In this document: in pieces, positions 59,072 to 64,000 of the stretch | Layout of the letters: every line of letters begins with the position of its first letter | How positions within the stretch are numbered: the stretch's first letter is position 1 | DNA from: M55B129 sp034189085 | GTDB taxonomy: Bacteria; Bacillota; Dethiobacteria; DTU022 | DNA: 64,000 nt | Assembly: GCA_034189085.1 (NCBI GenBank) | Contig: JAXHVH010000005.1 | Location: forward strand, 11,525-75,524 | Reading direction: 5' to 3' | The notes under the pieces: generated by a model | Told to the model about the DNA's origin: nothing | Databases searched by the model: none | Seen by the model: only the letters and a program-made list of their open reading frames with translations | Position numbers and translations under genes: made by a program

Positions 59072-60417
59072 TTCCATCCCTCCAATTCACGAACCAGGGT
59101 ATCGATCTCCTCGCCGGTCCGTTTTTCAGTCACGGCAAAGAGCATGGTCTGTTTCAATTCCGGGTAGAAAGGTTCCAGATCCACTCCCCCGAAGATATTT
59201 TTCTCAAGCAGGGCACAATTTAAATCGGCAGGTTTCCCGGGCACTTTAACAGCAAATTCTTTAAAACAGCGGCCCGGAAAAACTTCTTCATAACCCTTCA
59301 GGGCATAGATTTTTTCCCTGGCATAAGCCGCTTTCTGGATGCATTGCTCGGCCACTTCGCGCATTCCCTGCCGGCCGAGGGTAGCCATGTATACGGAAGC
59401 CGCCAGGGCAACCAGGGCTTCATTGGAACAGATGTTGGAAGCGGCTTTTTCCCGCCTGATGTGCTGTTCCCTGGTTTGAAGGGTCAGGACATAACCCCTG
59501 TTTCCTTCACTGTCCACCGTTTCACCGGCAATACGGCCAGGCATCTGGCGGACAAATTTCTGGCGGGCGGCGATAATGCCCAGTGCAGGTCCGCCAAAGG
59601 ACGAAGGCACCCCGAGGCACTGCCCTTCACCAACAACAATATCAGCCCCGTATTCAGAAGGAGGCTGCAAGAGAGGCAGAGAAATGGGATCAGCACAGAC
59701 AACCAGAACCGCTTTTTGACCGTGGACCAGATCGGTCAAACCTTCGGTTTCTTCAATAAGGCCGAAAAAATTGGGCTGCTGTACTACAACCGAAGCGGTT
59801 TCGCCATCTACCATTTTGGCAAGTTTTTCCAGATCAGTACAGCCGTCTTTCAGGGGAATTTCCTCCAGGACCAGACCGCGGCTGTCGTAATAGTTGGCCA
59901 TGATTGCCCTGTAGAAGGGACTGACCGAACGCGATACCAGTACTTTGGAACGCCTGGTTGCTCCGCAGCCCATGATTGCTCCCTCGGTAACGGCAGTTCC
60001 CCCGTCATACATGGAAGCATTGGCCACGTCCATGCCGGTTAACTGGCAGATCATGGTCTGGTATTCAAAAATCGCCTGCAAGATGCCCTGGCTCACTTCC
60101 GGCTGGTAGGGAGTGTAGGAAGTGTAAAATTCACTGCGTCCAATTACATGTTTAACCACGGAAGGGATAAAATGATCATAGATACCCCCACCCATGAATG
60201 AAACACAGCTGCCAGTGTGCCTGTTTTTGGCCGCCAGTTCACTTAGATGTTTCAGTGCCTCCGATTCAGACAGGGCTGGAGATAAGGCCAGCTCTCCTTT
60301 TACTCTCACTTCAGAAGGTATATCCCTGAAAAGATCCTCCATTGATCGGGCACCGATCGCCGCAAGCATCTCCTTCCTGTCTTCGTCGGTCAGGGGCAGG
60401 TAGTGTTTACCACCCAT
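59068..60417 (-). CDS. gcvPA: Glycine dehydrogenase (decarboxylating) subunit 1
   Basis: This is the N-terminal half of split P-protein (449 residues), with SFMGGGIYDHFIPSVVKHVIGRSEFYTSYTPYQPE split across its active-site region and VGEGQCLGVPSSFGGP. It pairs with GcvPB to form the alpha2beta2 enzyme common in Firmicutes. GAGGAGGAT precedes the ATG; gcvH ends 4 nt upstream. Confidence 0.97.
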   Translation of the reverse strand: MGGKHYLPLTDEDRKEMLAAIGARSMEDLFRDIPSEVRVKGELALSPALSESEALKHLSELAAKNRHTGSCVSFMGGGIYDHFIPSVVKHVIGRSEFYTSYTPYQPEVSQGILQAIFEYQTMICQLTGMDVANASMYDGGTAVTEGAIMGCGATRRSKVLVSRSVSPFYRAIMANYYDSRGLVLEEIPLKDGCTDLEKLAKMVDGETASVVVQQPNFFGLIEETEGLTDLVHGQKAVLVVCADPISLPLLQPPSEYGADIVVGEGQCLGVPSSFGGPALGIIAARQKFVRQMPGRIAGETVDSEGNRGYVLTLQTREQHIRREKAASNICSNEALVALAASVYMATLGRQGMREVAEQCIQKAAYAREKIYALKGYEEVFPGRCFKEFAVKVPGKPADLNCALLEKNIFGGVDLEPFYPELKQTMLFAVTEKRTGEEIDTLVRELEGWK

Positions 60418-60420
60418 AAA

Positions 60421-60819
60421 CTAATCCTCCTCCTCTGCGACAAAGACTTCATAGGCCTTCTTGTCCATCAGTGCCTCCAGCTGGCTTTCATCCTTGATTT
60501 CGACCTTATAAACCCAGCCGCCACCGTAGGGATCCGAATTAATTAGCTCGGGCTGATCGAGCAGCTCTTCGTTCACAGCAATTACCGTTCCATCAATGGG
60601 TGCATAAAGATCGGCTACCGCCTTAACCGATTCGATTACAGCCGAGCTCTTGCCCGCCTCAACTTTTGCACCCACTTCGGGGAGTTCCACAAAAACAATT
60701 TCCCCCAGTTTATCCTGGGCATAATCCGAAAGGCCTACTGCTGCCGTTTCTCCCTCCGGACGAACCCACTCATGCTTCTGGGTGTACCTTACACCGTCAA
60801 CAATCTTATAATCCATCAT
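60421..60819 (-). CDS. gcvH: Glycine cleavage system H-protein
   Basis: The 132-residue lipoyl carrier has the lipoylated Lys66 in the hammerhead ESVKAVADLYAPIDG. It moves aminomethyl between P, T and L proteins and is the substrate of LipM and the lipoyl synthase pair encoded downstream. AGGAGG precedes tandem ATGs, overlapping the gcvT stop. Confidence 0.98.
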   Translation of the reverse strand: MMDYKIVDGVRYTQKHEWVRPEGETAAVGLSDYAQDKLGEIVFVELPEVGAKVEAGKSSAVIESVKAVADLYAPIDGTVIAVNEELLDQPELINSDPYGGGWVYKVEIKDESQLEALMDKKAYEVFVAEEED

Positions 60820-61919
60820 TTTTCCCTCCTGTAAAAAGGCAGTTTTGTTGTCCGCGCCCGGTATGTACGGCTGCGGATTACAACCTTCAGTTCTTCATTC
60901 GCCTTCACCGCTTCGGGATCGAGGAAAGCCATGGCAATAAACTTATCCAAGGTTGGCGAATATGAACCGCTGCTTACCCAGCCGATTTCCTCTTCCCCTG
61001 CTGTAACAGGATAACCTTCACGCGGCACACCGCGCTCGAGCATCTCCAGGCCAAAAAGCAACCTGTTCATTCCCTCCTGCTTCTGCCTGCGCAACGCTTC
61101 CTGCCCGTTGAAAGAAACGGGCTTCTCCAGGGCTACAAAGCGATCCAGACGGGCTTGCAGGGGGGTGATTTCCCTTTCCAGTTCGTGGCCGTAAAGAGGC
61201 ATCGCCGCTTCCAACCGCAGCACATCCCTGGCGCCCAGGCCAGCCGGGCTCAGATCGTGCTTTTGGCCTGCTTCCCAGATGGCATCCCAGAGAGAAGGGG
61301 CCTCATCATTGGAACAGTAAACTTCGAAACCGTCTTCTCCAGTGTACCCGGTTCGCGAAACAATGCACTTCACCCCGGCCACAGCAACATCTTTCTTGAA
61401 GTGGTAGTATTTCATCCCCGAAAGCGGCTCAGCGGTAATCTGCTGCAGGATGGCCACACTTTCCGGCCCCTGCAGGGCTAGCTGGGCAAAATGGGGTGAC
61501 AGGTTCTGCAGCTCGACATCGCCAGAAAGATTTTCCAGGAACCAGTCATAATCTTTGTCCGTATTGGCCGCATTGACCACCAGGCAAAAGCTTTCAGCGT
61601 TGATTCGATAAATAAGAATGTCGTCCACCACACCCCCGTCAGAGTAACAAACAGGGCTGTAGATAATTGCTCCATCCTTCAAACCGGAAATATCGTTGGT
61701 GACTATCTTCTGCAGAAAGGCCTCCGCATCTTTCCCCTCGACACTAACCTCCCCCATGTGCGAAACATCAAAAAGCGTTGCTTTACGGCGAGTAGCGTGG
61801 ACTTCCTCCACCAGCCCCTGTGGGAACTGCACCGGCAGAAACCAGCCGCTGTAGTCAACAATTTTTCCTTCCAGGGCAACGTGTTTTTCATAAAACGGGG
61901 TCTTCTTCGCTTCACTCAT
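60816..61919 (-). CDS. gcvT: Aminomethyltransferase (T-protein)
   Basis: GcvT transfers the methylene from H-protein to tetrahydrofolate. The 367-residue protein starts MSEAKKTPFYEKHVALEGKI, has FDVSHMGEVSVEGKDA, TGYTGEDGFEVYC and ARDVLRLEAAMPLYGHE. ATG at 61919 is preferred; AAAGGAGG lies 12 nt upstream, whereas an ATG at 61931 touches that site. It is the first gene after the glycine riboswitch. Confidence 0.96.
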   Translation of the reverse strand: MSEAKKTPFYEKHVALEGKIVDYSGWFLPVQFPQGLVEEVHATRRKATLFDVSHMGEVSVEGKDAEAFLQKIVTNDISGLKDGAIIYSPVCYSDGGVVDDILIYRINAESFCLVVNAANTDKDYDWFLENLSGDVELQNLSPHFAQLALQGPESVAILQQITAEPLSGMKYYHFKKDVAVAGVKCIVSRTGYTGEDGFEVYCSNDEAPSLWDAIWEAGQKHDLSPAGLGARDVLRLEAAMPLYGHELEREITPLQARLDRFVALEKPVSFNGQEALRRQKQEGMNRLLFGLEMLERGVPREGYPVTAGEEEIGWVSSGSYSPTLDKFIAMAFLDPEAVKANEELKVVIRSRTYRARTTKLPFYRREK

Positions 61920-61950
61920 AAGTTGTATCATCCTCCTTTCAATCTTTTTC

Positions 61951-61995
61951 TCATAAAACAAAAAGAACAGAGCAAGCCAAACGGCTTAGCTCTGT
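61951..61995 (-). terminator. Terminator of the glycine riboswitch
   Basis: On the minus strand ACAGAGC-T-AAGCC-GTTT-GGCTT-GCTCTGT is followed by TCTTTTTGTTTT. The 5' arm shares bases with the 3' end of the second aptamer, so glycine binding should prevent it forming (ON switch). Confidence 0.88.
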
Positions 61996-62174
61996 CCCTG
62001 CTACCTGAGAGATTGCCCTCTAAATAATTAGGAGGCCTTTCCCCGTCGGTGCCCCGCCGCAGCGGGTTCTCTCCAGAGTTTCATCCCCCGATGGTACTGA
62101 AGCCTGAGAGTTTCCCTTCCGCCTGCCGGGCGGAAAGTTGCTCCTTCGGCGTCCGCTCTTCGGACTCTCCCATC
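61989..62174 (-). ncRNA. Tandem glycine riboswitch
   Basis: Two aptamers are seen on the minus strand. The first runs from GGGAGAG to ACTCTCAGGCTTCAGTACC (about 62174-62090); the second from CTCTGGAGAGAACCC to ATCTCTCAGGTAGCAGGGAC (about 62080-61995), with a short linker. It controls the gcv operon. Aptamer-1 P3 contains a GC-rich hairpin. Confidence 0.95.
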
Positions 62175-62275
62175 AGGATCATCTGCCATATTCAATTATG
62201 TGCTTTCCCTTCGCCATAAAAAACAAAATTCCTTCTTAATTCAGAAAAAAATTCATAATTGATCCGCTTTCTTTT

Positions 62276-62326
62276 CCAAATAAGTTAATCTTATGTGGAC
62301 AGGCTTCATTAATTAACTTATTTTGG
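62276..62326. repeat. AT-rich inverted repeat between the aldolase and gcv
   Basis: CCAAATAAGTTAAT (62276-62289) and ATTAACTTATTTTGG (62312-62326) are inverted copies differing by one base, separated by 22 bp, directly after the aldolase stop. It could be a weak terminator or an operator. Confidence 0.7.
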
Positions 62327-62329
62327 CGA

Positions 62330-63182
62330 TCAGGCTTTACCTGAAGAACCGAAGAGGCGAATCTTTTCACGAATAATATCGACCGCCGCTTCACGGGCCG
62401 GGCCAAGTACTTTGCGGGGATCGATTTCCTTCGGATTTTCATCCAGGACTTTCCGCATCGCCCCGACAAAGACTTCCCGAATGTTGGTATCAATATTGAT
62501 TTTGCGCGCTCCACGTTCAATCGCTTTTTTAATGCTCTCGTCAGGTACCCCGGAAGAGCCATGCAGGACGATTGGGCAGGGTACTCTCCTGCTGATTTCA
62601 GCCAGGCGATCGATCAAGTTTCGGTTCCCCTTTATACTGGCCGTGAGCGGTCCCCACTGCCACTGCCAGGGCATCCACCCCCATCTCTTAAGCAAAGTGT
62701 TCGGCTTCCGCCGGGTCGGTGAAAAAGGCTTCAGCCTCGCTGACACTGACCTGGTCCTCTGTCCCGCCGATGCGGCCCAGCTCAGCTTCCACCGAAACGC
62801 CAAATATGCGGGCTATTTCCACCACTTTGCGGGTCTGAGCAATGTTTTCTTCCAGCGGCAGCTTAGATCCATCATACATTACCGAAGTAAAACCGAAGCG
62901 GATGCAGGCCATGACCTGCTCAAAACTGGTCCTATGATCCAGGTGAAGGACTACAGGTACAGAAACACTCTTAGCCGCCTGCCTGACCAGAACAATAATA
63001 TAGTCCAGACCGGCATATTTGATGGCGCCCTGACTGGCCTGAATAATAACCGGTGAGTGCTCTTCTTCGGCAACCGTTACAATACTCTGCACAATCTCCA
63101 TATTGTTGCAGTTAAATGTGCCGAGGGCGTAACCGCCCCTGTTGGCTTCCTGAATTAAATCAGTCAATGGTACCAATGCCAT
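62330..63182 (-). pseudogene. fba: Class II fructose-bisphosphate aldolase, broken
   Basis: The gene would encode a 284-residue class II aldolase. The N-terminal 164 residues (MALVPLTDLIQEANRGGYAL, VVLHLDHRTSFEQV) end at TAA (62690-62688), but the same frame continues with EMGVDALAVAVGTAHGQYKG. A shift of frame near 62610 (consistent with loss of 2 nt in a Asp-Phe-Asp stretch) is then needed to reach LAEISRRVPCPIVLHGSSG and KINIDTNIREVF. Two lesions are therefore present in an otherwise conserved gene. They indicate a recent pseudogene, or sequencing errors. Confidence 0.88.
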
Positions 63183-63854
63183 AATAAATCGTCCTGTTCA
63201 AGATTTGATAGTTTGGTTTGATAAATACTGCATTTTTATAGCATTTATTACTTCCATCACTACTAAGATACTCCATCTTTTAAAATACTTCCAGACTTAT
63301 TTAAATGTTCCGGATTCCCCGGGGGACCACACAGATGGAATCGAGCTTTTCTCCACCGCAGATAGACTCAACCAGGCGGCTCTTAACGTATTGCTCTCAT
63401 ATCGGCAAGATACAGTATACTAACCATTGTTTGCCTCCAGCTCATTTCAGCAGTGGTTTTAAACTATTTTGGTTTTAAACTATTTCAATAGAAGTTATTA
63501 TTCACAAAGCAGTTCCCTGTTTAGATCTATATCGGATAGCAGTTTGCATGATTCAAATTCCCATTGGCTACTACTATTCAACCTGAACAACCTGAACTCC
63601 TGCTTAAGTAATGAAGCACACCAATAACGATTTCCGGTGAAGGATAAGTTATAATAAGGTAGCCAAAACTCATCTCTACTCTTTCAGCCAGAAGCGCTTT
63701 AGTTCCCTACAAAGATTTAGTTCATAATACTGCAGGCCTTACCAGTTTGCCTGCGCCTATAAAACCCTTCCGCCGTCAAAGATATTGACACATTCAGACA
63801 GCAACCAACCTACTTTTCTTATCTATAAAACTTCTAAAGACACATTGTTTTTCC
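63183..63854. other. Non-coding stretch
   Basis: About 670 bp with no supported gene. AT-rich, it holds a perfect 16-bp tandem duplication (63454-63485) and probably the left end of an insertion sequence toward its right side. A possible reading frame at 63205-63423 (+) has no ribosome-binding site. Confidence 0.6.
63454..63485. repeat. Perfect 16-bp tandem duplication
   Basis: TGGTTTTAAACTATTT occurs twice in a row (63454-63469 and 63470-63485). Confidence 0.95.
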
Positions 63855-64000
63855 GTGCCATCCAGCCAGCCATCTCTACGGCTGTTAAAAAAGCTGGCCC
63901 GGATTCCCGATCCCAGGCAGCCAAGAAAAATCAAGCATCAAATGACCGTGTTGCTGCTCTACGGAATCTTAATGTTTGCCTTTCAACTGCCCTCCCGGCG
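63855..64000 (+). mobile_element. Transposase N-terminus, cut by the window edge
   Basis: An open frame, probably from GTG 63855, encodes LRLLKKLARIPDPRQPRKIK followed by HQMTVLLLYGILMFAFQLPS. The Pro-Asp-x-Arg then basic-His and hydrophobic-helix pattern matches the N-terminal region of DDE transposases of the H-repeat/ISAs1-like type. The element's right part lies beyond the window; no terminal repeat could be confirmed. Confidence 0.55.

Noticed and set aside
63205..63423. 72-codon frame on the + strand
   Set aside because: No ribosome-binding site, AT-rich start, no recognisable domain.
1..64000. CRISPR array, tRNA or rRNA genes
   Set aside because: No regularly spaced repeats and no tRNA- or rRNA-like segments were recognised on either strand.

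Overview
The window looks like chromosome from an anaerobic member of the Bacillota (Clostridia-like). The hrcA-grpE-dnaK-dnaJ-rsmE-mtaB and hinT-rpsU-yqeY-nfeD blocks follow Firmicutes gene order, with a perfect CIRCE operator. Strong Shine-Dalgarno sites, several TTG/GTG starts, many 4Fe-4S and radical-SAM proteins, split gcvPA/gcvPB and NADH-dehydrogenase-like flavoproteins fit a strict anaerobe. A tRNA 2-selenouridine synthase (mnmH) shows that selenophosphate is used.

Layout. 1-11 kb: RNA/translation genes and the class I heat-shock operon, interrupted by a + strand mnmH/ylbF/HAD cassette. 11-13.5 kb: iscR-iscS-iscU (iscU broken by an in-frame TAA) and a cold-shock gene. 13.6-18.9 kb: acpS, aconitase, apgM, thrC. 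18.9-21.4 kb: ECF sigma, anti-sigma and a beta-repeat membrane protein. 21.4-24.8 kb: DapF-like epimerase, a ferredoxin:thioredoxin reductase that probably contains selenocysteine, a glutaredoxin and serA. 24.9-32.4 kb: DUF362-ferredoxin, nagB with two sugar-nucleotide-like genes, M20 amidohydrolase, threonine aldolase, and two decayed loci (a glycosyltransferase/acyltransferase remnant and an internally deleted diguanylate cyclase). 32.5-38.6 kb: sensor kinase, DUF362, SLC13 carrier, LapA-like protein. 38.8-42.5 kb: TPP riboswitch, thiamin(-precursor) ABC importer, thiN. 42.5-48.7 kb: aminotransferase, CBS, GNAT, sirtuin, two HAD phosphatases, and an asparagine-synthetase-like protein lacking the glutaminase Cys. 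48.7-51.9 kb: NuoE/NuoF/HoxU-like electron module. 52-62.2 kb: glycine-riboswitch-controlled glycine cleavage cluster with its own lipoylation genes. 62.3-64 kb: broken class II aldolase, a non-coding stretch and the start of a transposase.

How they work together. The gcv cluster encodes all glycine cleavage proteins plus LipM-type octanoyltransferase and two radical SAM proteins that look like the two-part LipS1/LipS2 lipoyl synthase, so H-protein could be made and lipoylated from one locus. NADH from Lpd could feed the adjacent NuoEF-like module. The strongest candidate for something new is the gene at 22472-22870: its TGA falls exactly where the family has its last catalytic Cys, the reading frame continues with the conserved C-terminus, and a bacterial SECIS-like hairpin follows. 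At least four genes carry lesions (iscU, fba, glycosyltransferase, diguanylate cyclase). Short tandem duplications of 16-20 bp recur in spacers. Some lesions could be assembly errors.
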